A program made the position numbers and the translations under genes. From Larus michahellis (Eukaryota; Chordata; Aves; Charadriiformes; Laridae), in NCBI RefSeq assembly GCF_964199755.1, contig NC_133897.1:55624442-55688441 (forward strand): 64,000 bases of DNA. The letters are read 5' to 3'. Positions 37,163 through 49,356 of the stretch are shown piece after piece. The first letter of the stretch is position 1. Every line of letters begins with the position of its first letter. Below the pieces are notes generated by a model, which saw nothing but the letters and a program-made list of their open reading frames with translations, was not told the DNA's origin and made no database searches.

Positions 37163-37325
37163 TAGAATCATATAGTCTTTTATTTTGTAAGGAACCTCTG
37201 GAGGTCACCTCTTGCCCAAAGTGTGGTCAGTTACAGCAGGTTTTTTGGCCTTGTCCAGTCAAGCTTTTAATATCTTCATGGCTGGACACTTCACAGCCTC
37301 TCTAGGCCAGTGTTTAACTACCCTC
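37163..37325 (-). mobile_element. CR1 3' relic
   Basis: This begins 'agaatcatatagtc' and keeps the order of CR1 3'-end landmarks ('ggaacctctggaggtca', then 'gcttttaatatcttcatgg', 'cagcctctctaggccagtgt'). It is strongly diverged, in minus orientation, within LRRFIP2 intron 1. Confidence 0.7.
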
Positions 37326-39786
37326 TCTTCTTCAACTCCAGGGTCACCTATTTGCACATGATTCCTGTTGGAGATGTTGGCGCTCTAGAGTTGCGTGTAC
37401 CTGTGCTGTAATGCATGTTCTCTAATGCACATGCTGGTGAGATTGCAGCTCACAAGCTCGCATTCATGCCCCTAAGGTGTGGGTTCTCCTCCCTTGCCGC
37501 ACCCTGTATGACCACCTCCTAGCTGGGGCATGGGACCTTGCACCCCCCAGGAGGGATGCTGTGCTGTCTGGTCTGGCCAGATATCACAATGCAGTCAGCG
37601 GGATGACTTCTGGCAGTGTCAAACCAAGTTTTGGCCGATGCTGTTTCCTTTCCAAGGTCTTTACCGCTTGTACAGACTTTCATATTTTTTTATACTTATT
37701 TTCAAGAGGACTCCTTTATTTCAAACATTTCTTTCTAATTCCCTAGATACTGTGTAATCTAACTGATGATCCTCTTGCTGTTCAACATGACCAATTTTGT
37801 GCAAATATCCTGACAGGAAGATCTTGCATATTTGACTCACAGGCACACAAAAATTCCTATCCTCACATTTGTTATTATCCAGACCATTTTGCCAAGGATG
37901 AGGCTTGTAAGCACCACTCGCTATGTCCCCTGCGTCACTAAGCAATGGTGTTACAGTTTTCTTAATCTTCCTTTTGTTCCCAATGTTCTTACAGTAGCCT
38001 TTCTCTTTGTCCTTATCAGCCTTTTGCTAGTTTTGACTTCAGTTGAGCTTTGGCTTTCCGAAACCCTCCTTGTAGGCAAAGGCAACATCTCTGTATACCT
38101 TCCAGGTAATCTGTCCCTCCTTGCTTTTTCGGCTTTGGGCTCATCCTTATGTGAGAAGCGTGGCAGATGGCTGGAAGGGATGCAACGCTTGCCTTCCTCC
38201 ACAGTGACTTTGGCACAATTATGCTACAGCGAGCCTGAGATGAAGTGCTTTTTGCTCCTTTAAAGCCTCAGCATCTAACTTTTTAAAATTCACTACTCTC
38301 TGTATATACGTTAGTACTTACTGTCAGTCTCAACATGGCTATACTAAAAATAGCTATATAACCTATTACATTCAATTCTCCAAATCAGTCTGACAGCTAA
38401 GAAAAACTCACTGAATTAACAAACCGAAGTTAGTTGTCTATTAAAAGTGGTGTGTTGTTTAAAGGATGTCCACAAATGCAGTTCAGATCTATGGTATGTA
38501 CAGTTTTTACTTATGTGGTAAAAACTAGTTAAGAAATACAACCCTTAACACACACATTAAAAGAATTTCATTTCATGCGTAGTGACTCTTTTAGTAGATA
38601 GGTTTTCTATTGCTTATGTGAACTGATCTGTTGTAATAACATAACTTCTTGATTTTTTTTCTTTTTTTTTTTGACTAATATATAAACTTGTGAAAACCTT
38701 CTCTAGTAGGAGAGTATTATTTTGTGTTGGTGCAACTTCTGCTTTGGGCTCTATCTGCTTTTCTTATTTGAAGTCAGCCAATGAGAATTACTGAAAAAAG
38801 ATGCAGATTTTTGGAGACACTTCTGAATGTGGGCAGCGACCTGTAGCTCTGAGGTTAAACATTTGCCACACAGATCTCCAAACTGCTTTCTGCATTTATG
38901 TATCTAAATTTATCTGAGTACAAAACATAAGTTTGTTTGCTTGTTTATAAGATTAAAAAGACAGACTCTTACTGAATGGATTAACAGTGGCAAAATTTGT
39001 CCCAGGCCTTATCTCAGAGTCTCCCTTCACCCTGAGTTCGAGTTCTGCTGTCCTACTTCCAAGACCCATCTTAACCTCGGATAAGAGTGAGGCTGGAATC
39101 TTGCATTTCTTCCTGAAAATATTCTGCTACCTAACACCATAATGAAAGCCAAAACATGCAACAACAAAATCATGTTGTGGGGGAGTAACAAATAAATTAA
39201 ACCACGAGCCACAGGCCAATGGTAAAAACACTCCCTGGCAGATGAGTCCTCGGTGTTGATCCAAACACTCTGCGCTGCAAAATGAACGAGCAGCCTGCAG
39301 AGGAATGGATGGAATCCAGGGGTGTACTTACATCCACTTTTCCCCATCAGGAATGTGTTCATTACTGGATGGGATGATAGAACTGCATCTTCTCTGGCTC
39401 CTTCAGATACTGCGGGTTTATTCCTCTACTACTCATCTGGAAACATTGCAAGCTCTCCTCTAAGGTTTTTACACAGTGGAGTTGATCTGCACCTGTAGTT
39501 CTGAGTGTGTTTAGTTTTGATCTCAGAATAGCAACTGGAAATGCATAAGATTATTGCATAATTGTTGTATCTGTCCTATGCAGCAGCTTTTAAGAGGGGG
39601 GACATCTAGTTTCGAGTCTTTGTTGTCTTTTCTCTTATCAGCAAATATGCTGTTTCCCCACATCAAAGCACTTAAAGAACAGTAAAATACCTGCAGAATT
39701 TGAAGCAGAATAAAAGACTTCCTGCCTGCAAAGAAGAGAGAGAACTGGCAGCATAAAGTTATGGAGGGGAGAAGTGTAGAAGCTAA

Positions 39787-39862
39787 AATGAAAAAAAAAA
39801 AAAAAACCAAAACCAAAAAAAACAACAAAAAACCCCACAAAAACAAACCAAAAAAAACCCAA
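39787..39862. repeat. A-rich low-complexity tract
   Basis: A long adenine run followed by irregular 'aaaacc' and 'aacaaa' units. Apparent Phe-rich reading frames on the opposite strand are artefacts of this tract. Confidence 0.85.
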
Positions 39863-41103
39863 ACCTGTGATGCTACTTGGTATCTTTTAGTGACAGAAAG
39901 TACCCCAATATAGTTTGTCTTTGTGATTGCTGTATAAAAATCACAAAGTAAAAACAGTGATTGCACAAAAATACTCCAGTCACATTTCCCCGCCCCCAGT
40001 TAAACTGTAAGGAATTCCTGAATGTTTGCTCATTAGACCCAGTATGAAAGATAGTTCTCACACATGTTCAGGTTTCAAAAAGCTAGCCAATAGTTGTTCC
40101 CTTCTAGACCTTTTCTATTTGCATGAAGAAAATTATTTTCCCTGTATCTGTGTGGGACACTTACCTCCTTTATATCAAATTGCTGTTATCTGACATTTGG
40201 AAAGACCTGGATGTCTGGAAGTAGGATTTCTTTAGGATATTTCAAAAAACTAATTTAGATTATTTTTTTGAGTAATGCTTCGCTGTCTGTGGCTGTATGT
40301 GCTATGTTTTGATTTGGTAGTAATTTTTATATTCTTGCAATTGATAACGGAGGCTTCTGGAAGAAGACTTAAGAGTATTTTATGTATTATTCTGGGTATA
40401 CGATGCTAGTATGTTTCTCTCTTCATTTCCCAAATTAGGAATCTTGCTAAGGAAAAGAATGTTTGTTTGTCTAGAAATGTCTTTACTTCTACTGCAGTAA
40501 AACTTCTCCTTTAGTAGACCACTGCAGTTCTCATTCAGTTGCCGCTGAATGAGAACTGCTGCATTAAAATGTAAATAAACCCCATCTACCTGCTTGGATG
40601 GTTTGAAAAATTTGTCTACTGATCTATCTTTTCTGCTTTGGAGAGAGCTCTAATGATTGTGTAAGTTTAATTCTTGAAAGTGTTGTTACCTGTAGGTTTT
40701 CTTCACTTTCAGTAAAATTAAATGGATACTTATTTTTAGGAGTTGTGAAAAATGACAACGTACATAGGTATCGTTATTGAGGTAGGAACAGTTGACATTT
40801 GTGCGTAACTTTGAAGCTGTAGGTAAACTGATGGGTTCTGTTTAGTAGAAAAATGCTGTGTGCATCTTGTAGGATGCAGCGGTGTTCTATAAAGCTGCCA
40901 CAAGATTTTGTGATAAAATTTTCCTAGAAATACAACTGCTGGATAATTTGTGCCGATGGCACGTAGGTTTCTTGAGTGTTATATAGCTAAAGATTTGGAA
41001 AACGTACTACATTTTGGAGTTTGGATTGTTTGGGTTTAGTTCCATATCTGAAAACTAAGCTTTTTCCTGTCTGTTTTTGCAAATACAGAACCAGAGAATA
41101 AAA

Positions 41104-41193
41104 ATGGGAACTCCTGGATCAGGACGGAAGAGAACTCCAGTGAAAGACAGGTTTTCTGCAGAAGATGAAGCTCTGAGTAACATTGCCAGAGAG
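41104..41193 (+). CDS. LRRFIP2: LRRFIP2 first coding exon (residues 1-30)
   Basis: The acceptor (polypyrimidine then aaatacag) ends at 41088. Fifteen bases of leader follow, then an ATG in good context (aaaaATGg). The exon encodes [17 protein letters not shown] followed by a segment ending NIARE. From memory this is almost identical to mammalian LRRFIP2, the clearest difference being Gly for Ala at residue 5. It ends in phase 0 at GAG|gtttgt. LRRFIP2 is a cytosolic coiled-coil protein that binds the leucine-rich repeats of Flightless-I. It has been linked to Wnt signalling through Dishevelled and to TLR4/MyD88 signalling. The basic, Ser/Thr-containing start is typical of the family. The paralogue LRRFIP1 starts differently, which excludes it. 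Confidence 0.95.
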
Positions 41194-44100
41194 GTTTGTT
41201 CATTTCAAATTATCTTAAATTTAGAAGTTGGGATGAAAGCAATCTTATTATCCAGAAAAAGTTAAATTTTTTTAAGCTGTGCATTAAAAAGTGTAATCAG
41301 GCAAAAATACAACAATTAATACAAACTAAGAGTATTTTCAGTCACAAAATCACATTTACTGAAATGTTGTCACAATGATATATTAATTGTAAGATTAGCG
41401 TAACTTCCCAGGATCACACTTAAAGCTTAGCAGATTTTCTATGGGTAGTTATATGCTTAGCTAAAGATAAATGAGTAATCCAGCTGCTATCTCAGGTCTA
41501 AAACTAAAAAAATTCCCCATTTGTCCCATTGCAGTGTGTAGTATTCTTAAGATGGTAAGTATAGTGTACTAGTGTTAAATAAGTAATAGTAATTATTAAA
41601 CGTTATTTGTAATATATTCTCTTTCAAATGTGCAAAGTCACATTTCTGTCAAAGTAAGCCTAATATGTACGCTATACCAGGACTTTCTTAACAGAGTCAC
41701 CCTCTGAAAAATAGAGAGCTGGAGGTAACCAGCCAAAAATGTAATTAATAAGAAGTTGATACAAAGGGGAAATTTGTATACAAAGGGGAATTTTGTCCCA
41801 CCGGATATAGGAAGGAGGCAGCTGGAATTTAGAGTCTTACAGACGTCTATTTGGACTTGAGTTTTTCTGGGAGGAAACGCTGTAACTTGGGAACAAAAGC
41901 ATTAGTACTGTTTGTATACAAGTGGATACAGAAGCTTTGCGCTACACTATCTACAAAGCTGCTCACCCTACTTGGCAAAATGCAGATTCTAATTGGCCTT
42001 GTAATGTAAACTGGTGTCTGTATATGTAGGTGTAGTACATATATGTGTATGTAAGACAAAATGGATAGGTGATAAGTCTTTGAAAATACAGCTTTTGTAT
42101 GCATTTTCAAGCGTAGCAATCATAGGCTGTAGGCAAAGAAAATGCTCTGTCAGCACAAAAACATTTTCATTTAGTTGGTAACTTTCCAGCAGGCTATGTT
42201 CACACCAAATCTAATGGAAGTTCTCGCCCTACGAGATATGTTCTGTGAGGGCATCTGGGTCGTGTACAGTCTCACTCATCGAGTTTCATCTCCCATTTTG
42301 GGGAAAAATGGCTAACAAAGAAGAAGGAATCTGGCTTTAAATTTCTTTCAAGTATTCTGTGCATGGTTTCAGTACAGTAACATCATCTTGCAATTTAGCC
42401 TAGAAAAAAAGGTCTCAATAGCAAGGTGTAATAACTATTCTCTTACTTTAAAATTACTGTGGGGCTTTGTTCTCTTACATCTCTAACCCCCCACTGCAAT
42501 TAAAATTTGAGTATGAGTGTAGATTAAACAAAAAGGAAGGGTTCCCCCCCTCTTAGTGCTAAACTAAAATAATGCTAGGTCTCACAGTTAGAGGTGTTAT
42601 CTCGCAGAGATAACCGAGTTGAATATATCTGTTCCAAGGATTAATGTGTATTAAGCCTTCCCTTCTCTTCTGTCAACAATGAACTGGAAAACAACTTGCT
42701 GAAAAGCTCTAAAACTTATTCATTATTCTGATGTTAATCTAAATCTGCTAAAGATAAGTAAAATTGTGTTGATCAGCATATCATTTAAGGGGTAGCCATT
42801 TCGTATTGTCTTTAACTGGTTTATGTCTATTAATAATTCTTAAAACCTATTTGAATTAAATTGTTCTAAATGTTCCTTCTGATTTTCTTATTAGAATTAC
42901 TTTTTCTCTTTCTGATATTCTGGCATTTTGAGGGTCACCTTTCATGGCTTGTTAGGGAGAAGAGTATTCAACATATTTCAAAATAAAATGGTTTGTTACC
43001 TTTACATATATGTTTTCCAGGCTGTGTATAGAACCATTTCTTCTTTTGTGTTGCTATATCCAGGTTTGCCTTTAACAGTCTTAATTTAAAATTGTTATCC
43101 AATTTTAAAATAGTGTGAAAAGTTGTATGTCGTCATTAATATTAAACATTCATTAACATTTAATTAACATTAAAATATGTACTACTGTCAGGTTGTTAAT
43201 CCCTTGGTCTGTGTAGGAGAAGCTGGCCCTCAGACCCCATGTCAGACGGTGGCTGTTGACATGGAGTTGGTAGCTATAACTCATAGTATTAGCCAACTTA
43301 CTCTAAAGAAAATTTTTACTTTAAAGGAACAGAATGCATTTCTTAAGGTACCACAGCAGAGGCCAGTTAATAAAACTCAGTTTTGTCGTTACATTTGATT
43401 TTACTGTACCATATATATGCTTTATCATTTGAGGATGGGGAAAAGCTTTCATTTACCATGCTGACATAGGGCATGCCAGTTCTCAGTGCATGAATATATA
43501 GAGTAGATGTACTTTGCCATTCTGAGGCCATTATCTCAGCAATATGGCTTGCTTATCTTTTTATTGTCAAAGAGTGTTTTGTTCTTCAACTTCCTCTTAT
43601 GAAATTACCTTTTTAGCAGATGTTACTTACAACAGTTGAATTGAGTCCCGTAATCCAGAAGTCAGATGTCTTGTAAGGAAAATGTTCCTAAAAGGTGTTC
43701 TAGGCATCAAGAGATGGTAAAAAAAAATATGCTGAAACAAAAGGCTGTCACTCAGTATGATCTGCATGGAAAAACTGCATGGAAGTGCTCTGGGATTCAG
43801 AGCAGTCACAAAATGGCACTAGGAATTATCAGAGTTTGTAATACTTGCAAAGACTTCTAGTGTAGTGGATGAAATTTCAGTGGTTTTTTTTTCCTCAAAG
43901 TTCAGATTTCAGAAAGCACTAATTTTACTCTTTCTTACATTCTTATTTGACAAAATTGAGATTTCCTTGTTGTATGGGATGTGTCAAAAAAATGTGTTAT
44001 CTTCCTTTTGGTACCAACAAACATCTGCTTGCTAGGAAATTTGTGTAAAGAATTCTTTGGTACTGATCCAATAAATTAATTTTTGGATATTCTTTTTTTT

Positions 44101-46689
44101 TTTCTGCACTGTTTGAATCTGATGTGTCATCTTGTGAAAATATTTAATGGAAGACAAGGGCACTATCATAGGATCTAAGGGGCTTGTTCAAATTACTTCC
44201 TCCTTGTGAGATTTCTTTAATTTTCTCCATCTTTCCTCTGCATTGGATAACTTTTCCTCTGTTGGTCGTCTACTCCCCCTCACTTCTTGTAGCTCTAGCA
44301 CTGTTATGTAGAGAGTTCTTTCATATCTTTTACTTTCTGTGGGAATTTGCATTGAGACAAGCTCTTTTGCAATCCCTCTGCACTAAACAAGGCACAAGTA
44401 TGCTTAACTTCAACATTGGAGTGAATTACTGCCTTATTCCAAGACCTCCTGAGTTACCAGACTTCTTTCTTTGGGACCTATGTTGTATTCTGTTGTGAGT
44501 TATCCTTCCTGGCGTTGAATTCCCTGTGCTCACTGAAACTGAGGAAGAGTAAAGGTGATGTACATATCCAGGAACAGTATCTATGCATCCTTTTCTGGAA
44601 GAAATGCACTCTCCATATTATTCAGTGCCTTAAGTGAGATTAGTTGCAGTTGATCAGTTTGGAAGTCTTACCTTCGTATGACAGAGAAGATTACCATTTT
44701 ATCATGTTTGTTTCAAAAGCTGTGGGAACAGGTATAAGTATATTGTCCAGGTGTTCCCTGTAAGGAGAAAAGGAACTCTCAGTGTAAATGCACCCACCTA
44801 CGTTCAAGTGGAGTATTGGCAAGTGTCTTCCAATTATAGTAAGGTTAATTTGAAGTCAGCTAATCTTTTGTTAAAAAAAAGGGGGAAAAAAAAGTCTATC
44901 TCCTAAAAATATGAAGAGTTCCTTTACACCACCTTCTGGTTCTTTCTCTAGCTGTTGTAATAGATTCTGAAGCTTTCTGAATCTGTTAGCTTTTTCAGAT
45001 TGACAAAGAATATAAGACAGCTGGTGTGCAAGACAGTTTCTTCTGTCTCGTGGAAAGTTCTGCCTTTCCAAATAACAGATAGGGATTGTCTAGCATGAGT
45101 TCAGGCTCCTGTCAAGATTAGGTTCTTATGTGGGAATCCTTTTTGTTTAACAAATAACCAAATGAAAATTGGAGGTTCATATTCTCAAGGTTCTATTCAC
45201 AGTCTACACTTGATACAGCTGATATGACCTCAAGATCTGTTTTCCCTGTGGTTTTGTTGTGGAGATTCTCTGCTTATAAAGCTGTTTTGTGGGCAGAGTA
45301 TCTTCAGTTGACATCTGCGTCACTCCTTCACTTGTCTCTGTAATTTACAGACAAGTTGTTGTGTTCATTTTAAATATTCAGCAGTAACCTGTCTTCACCA
45401 GGCATCTCTTATGATTACTTGAGACCTCTTTCTCCAAGACCAGCCTTACATGAAAGAGCAGATGCTTCAGTGACCTCTGCAATCTTACATTGACTTCAGT
45501 TCAAGGTCAGGTACAATGAACATTGTGCCAGAAAGTGAGAAGAGTCTGACTCTTGTCATCTCATCAGCCTCAACCCAATAAGCAACAGTCTGAAGGGACA
45601 ATCAGGATTTATTTCTTCATATCCTTTCTTTCCGTGCTTGCGTCAGCAGTCCTTCCATTCTTCAGGGCTGAATAACTCTAGATGACAAAGAATTAGAGCT
45701 CATTGACATTGATTGCATCACTGTTCACTTCATTTCCTCCTTGTAGATCTTGTCTGTGTTTTTTCAGGAACTGTTGTCATGACTCTGTTTGCGTTGTATA
45801 GCAGGAGCCTGGAAACTCTTAAGAGGTGTTTTCTCATGGGAGATAGTAAAGATTCATTTGGATTTAAAATTCACTCTAGTCACTCAAACTCTGGGTAGAG
45901 TGCAGTTCTTATTTTGGTAAAAATGTCATGTTACTTAGTTGCCAGGGTAGAAAAAGCCAAGAGTTCAGTATTTTAAAATGTTTGAAGGCTATACGATGAA
46001 TTTAAAAGCAGTTAACAACATACTCTTTGTCATACTGCATCTACTCAAAGTTCAGTACATGTTTCTCTCCTCACACAGCTTCAGCTTTTCTTAAGAAAAC
46101 AAACAAAACCCCAGAGAACCCCACCTCATACTGGTGTTGTAGATGCTAGACGATTTTTGAGTTTATGTTTTACAAGAGATCACTTAAATATTTTTAAATC
46201 AGATATTTCTACACTAGTATTAATTCAAAATTGTGTTTGCTGTTGTTTTTAATAGTGGTTAAGGATATTTTGTAGGAGAGAAGGTATTCTAGGGATTCTC
46301 TATGTGCGGATCTGTATAATGAATGGAAAAAGAATAAGAGACATCAGAAATAAAGAATCCTAAACCTTTAGGTCATGTAGACCTTAAGATTTTGTTGTTC
46401 ATAGTCTTTGCTTTGTAGGCAATTGGAGAAAGAGTAGGCACATCAGAAATAGGTGGAAGGAAGCTGTTTCTGAGGAGGCATAAGAAATACATTTGGCACA
46501 TGAGTGATGATGGTGTTGCCTTGGGTCCATGAGACAGTAAGGAGATAAGGAGGGTAAAAAGCGTGGAAATGAGAACACAGAAGCGAGCAACAGAAGAGAG
46601 AAATAATGCATGTTCACTTAAGAAATGATGAAATAAACTTTGTATCTCAGTGTGTAGTAGTGTATTAAGAAACGGTGAATGCTTTTAAG

Positions 46690-46870
46690 CTGCTTATCCA
46701 GGTGCTTGGCTGGCTGGCTGTCAGTAGCTCCTGGTGTTCTGTTGGATGCCCTGTGGCGGACACGGAGCCGGGTGCCTGGGCCGAGGTAGCCGTCGCCCTC
46801 CCCGCTGCCATCTGGTGGAAGAAGGGAAACCTTCCTTGCCTGGACCTCCTGCCTTGGAAAATGCAGCATT
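46690..46870. promoter_or_regulatory. GC-rich intronic patch with CTCF motif
   Basis: About 180 bases with clustered CpGs (for example 'gtggcggacacggagccggg') stand out in an AT-rich intron. The patch contains an exact CTCF consensus match. Such a patch could be an insulator, an enhancer or an intronic promoter. Function is inference from composition and motif. Confidence 0.4.
46805..46818 (-). promoter_or_regulatory. CTCF-consensus site
   Basis: The plus strand reads ctgccatctggtgg, so the minus strand is CCACCAGATGGCAG. Every position fits the core consensus CCASYAGRKGGCRS. By its orientation the motif points toward the LRRFIP2 and GOLGA4 promoters. Confidence 0.5.
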
Positions 46871-49339
46871 GTAAGCACAGCATATCCCTCGACAGAGAGA
46901 GAGATGAGTTTATATGTAGCCCAGGATGATAAAATAATTTTAATTTTTCAACGAAAATCATTAATATTTTTTCAGAGGTGACTAACATATTTAGTATATA
47001 TGGTATTATGCATACTATATTTTATCCTTATGAAGCTTTTATGCTGAACCTGAGCTAATTAATGAATTGCCTTCTCTACAATGTGGAAATTAAAATAAAA
47101 ATACTGTTGCTTTCTAGTGAATTCTTCTTTCAAGTAAGGGGAAGGAGAAAGATGCCTGTCTGCACTATGGAGACAGATGTTATGCTTCTCCTTGCTCAAC
47201 ACAAGGGGAAGCTTCTACCATATCAATTCTATGTACTAGTATGCTGCTTGTCTTGGCTAAGAACTTACTCATTGCTGTGAAGAGACTAAGAAAAAAACAT
47301 ATCAGAAAGGACACGCTACTGACTTGCTCTTTACAAAGGCATTCAAAATAAAATCTGGTCTTTATCTTTTCTCCTTTCTTGACAAAAATATCTTGGATTT
47401 AACTGAAGAACTAAATGTTATCCTTGGAAGTTGAGATAAAGTGGTTTGAAAAGTTTTCAAAAGATTGTGCAAAATATGTATTTTTTACAAAAAAGGGAGA
47501 AAATGGAATAAGCAGGAGGACTTCAAGTAGTTGTTAGTAATTGGTTTTCAGGTGAAAATGAGGAAACTGACCATGTTGCCTGTGATGGAAAGAGAACATT
47601 CTCTTGCTACCCATATGTTTACTGAACATATGCAATAAAATAACCTAATCAAAGTGAGTACTGCTTTTCAAGGTGGTAGCTTAACTGCTTGAAAACAGCC
47701 AGAATTGTCATATTCTTCTAGAATGAAATGCTGTTTATGCAGGTGGAAGGAAACATTAGTTTTGTTTTTGCATGTAATGCTTTTTGTTACCCATTTTGAA
47801 ATGTAGAATTCCAGAACTCAGCAGTTAACAGATGGCTTTGTTTTGTTACTCAGAGCAGAGTTAATACCCAGAGAAATGCAGATATGGCACTTAGTTTAAA
47901 ATCACATATTTGTCCTTAGGGTAGGAGGTAAAAGATAAGGAGTAGTATGAGAGTGTTCATGTAGAAAAAACTTTACAGATTTAGTTATTAATTGATTGTT
48001 TTTTCCTATCCAAAGTCTTGAGGGCCTTTTTCTTGTGTTGTTTTTTTTTTTCCTACCCAATCTTTTTTGTTACAAACATCTTCTATGTAGTCCTCTTATT
48101 TCCTTTCTTGATCACTTCTCTGAATAAATTCCGTGTGAAATTGTATCTGTACCTCATGGCTCCTATTTGCCCACCAGAATATATAACCGAGCCATTTCTT
48201 TTCATTTTAGCCACCAGTGTAAGTGTACTGGTTCTAACGGGTTTGGATACCTCATCTCTTATTTGCAGTTGAAGCGTTTAAGAAAATTCAGCTATCACAT
48301 TTCTTTTTTGCAGTTGGAAGTCCCCTTTAGAAACTTTAAGTGTCAGATTTGCTAGATCTTGGAGAGTCTACAGTTTAATTTTTACTTAATGAAAATAGGA
48401 ATTTGGTATCTTAACTTTTGAACTTCAATGATAATATAATGTATCTTTATCAAAAATTATGTATTTTATTTGTGTGTGTCTGTTCTAAAGATTGTATAGA
48501 GAGTAATGACCAATGAAACTGAAATCAAGACTGTAGTGGCCAGTCTGTAGTTTTCAAACACTGGAATTTGTGTAATACAAGCTGTAGAAAGCAACCTGCA
48601 CTGACTCCTAAGCTTGGATGAGCAGTGAATAGTGATGTATTTAGAATACTCTTCAACTCTAATGCTAATTGAATTAGAAAAGCATTATAACATGACTGCC
48701 TGTTGTTTTGCTGTTGTTTTTTTTTCCCCAAAAAATTTAACGGCAGTCTAGATTTCCTTTCTGTGCTGCTTTTATAGTCCAAACAGCTTCATCTTTTCAA
48801 CTTGGTTCTCTATCCAAAGCTGTTGTGGCACTGTATTTCCTGTAGCAGATATTTAAAGACTTCATTTCAATATAGCTGAAGAATTTCATTTGCAAAGAGC
48901 AAAAAGTGTTGTTGGAAAATTGTTTCACAAATTTTAAGGCTTTCTTCAGTAACACAACAGAGTGAAGAGCAGCACCCAGGAAGAAAACTATGTCCTTTTG
49001 AATTATAGTTATTTCTTTATTAATGTTAGCTTTGAATTTCAATTACATAGTTATCAAGATTAGCGTGAGTGCTCTACTAATAACATGACATCTGCTCTCT
49101 AACAATTCTGCTGACAATAAAGAATTTTTTGGTATGATGGCCTTTCAAATGGTAATGTGATTTGTCTCTTGCTTAAGTTTTAGTGAAGGAAGGCCCAGAA
49201 CTGTGCATTCACTTAACTTGCCAACTTCTTTATCTTTTTGAAATTGTGTACTTTTTAGAGGAATCCAGTTGCTCAGATTAATAATTAATGTAATACCAAG
49301 CTATTTTCTGCTAAAAGATTTCTCTAAAAAGATAAGACT

Positions 49340-49356
49340 TTTTTTTTTTTTTTTTT
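49340..49356. repeat. Poly(T) run
   Basis: About 17 thymines before 'caatttcag'. This makes a splice-acceptor look-alike inside LRRFIP2 intron 2. Confidence 0.8.

Larger units (their letters stand above)
30906..41088 (+). other. LRRFIP2: LRRFIP2 intron 1
   Basis: About 10 kb from the presumed exon 1 donor to the acceptor before the initiator exon. It contains the remainder of the CpG island, a CA run, a CR1 relic at about 37.2 kb and an A-rich tract at about 39.8 kb. A possible alternative leader exon at about 32815-32866 is described in the findings. The rest is AT-rich DNA without recognisable content. Confidence 0.6.

Noticed and set aside
39523-39966. 147-codon minus-strand frame with a Phe-rich centre
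   Set aside because: It reads through the A-rich tract at 39787-39862, which produces the Phe/Val run. Nothing else in it is recognisable.
46675-46929. 84-codon frame over the intronic GC-rich patch
   Set aside because: It does not resemble LRRFIP2 or another protein. The patch is better explained as regulatory or as an old insertion.
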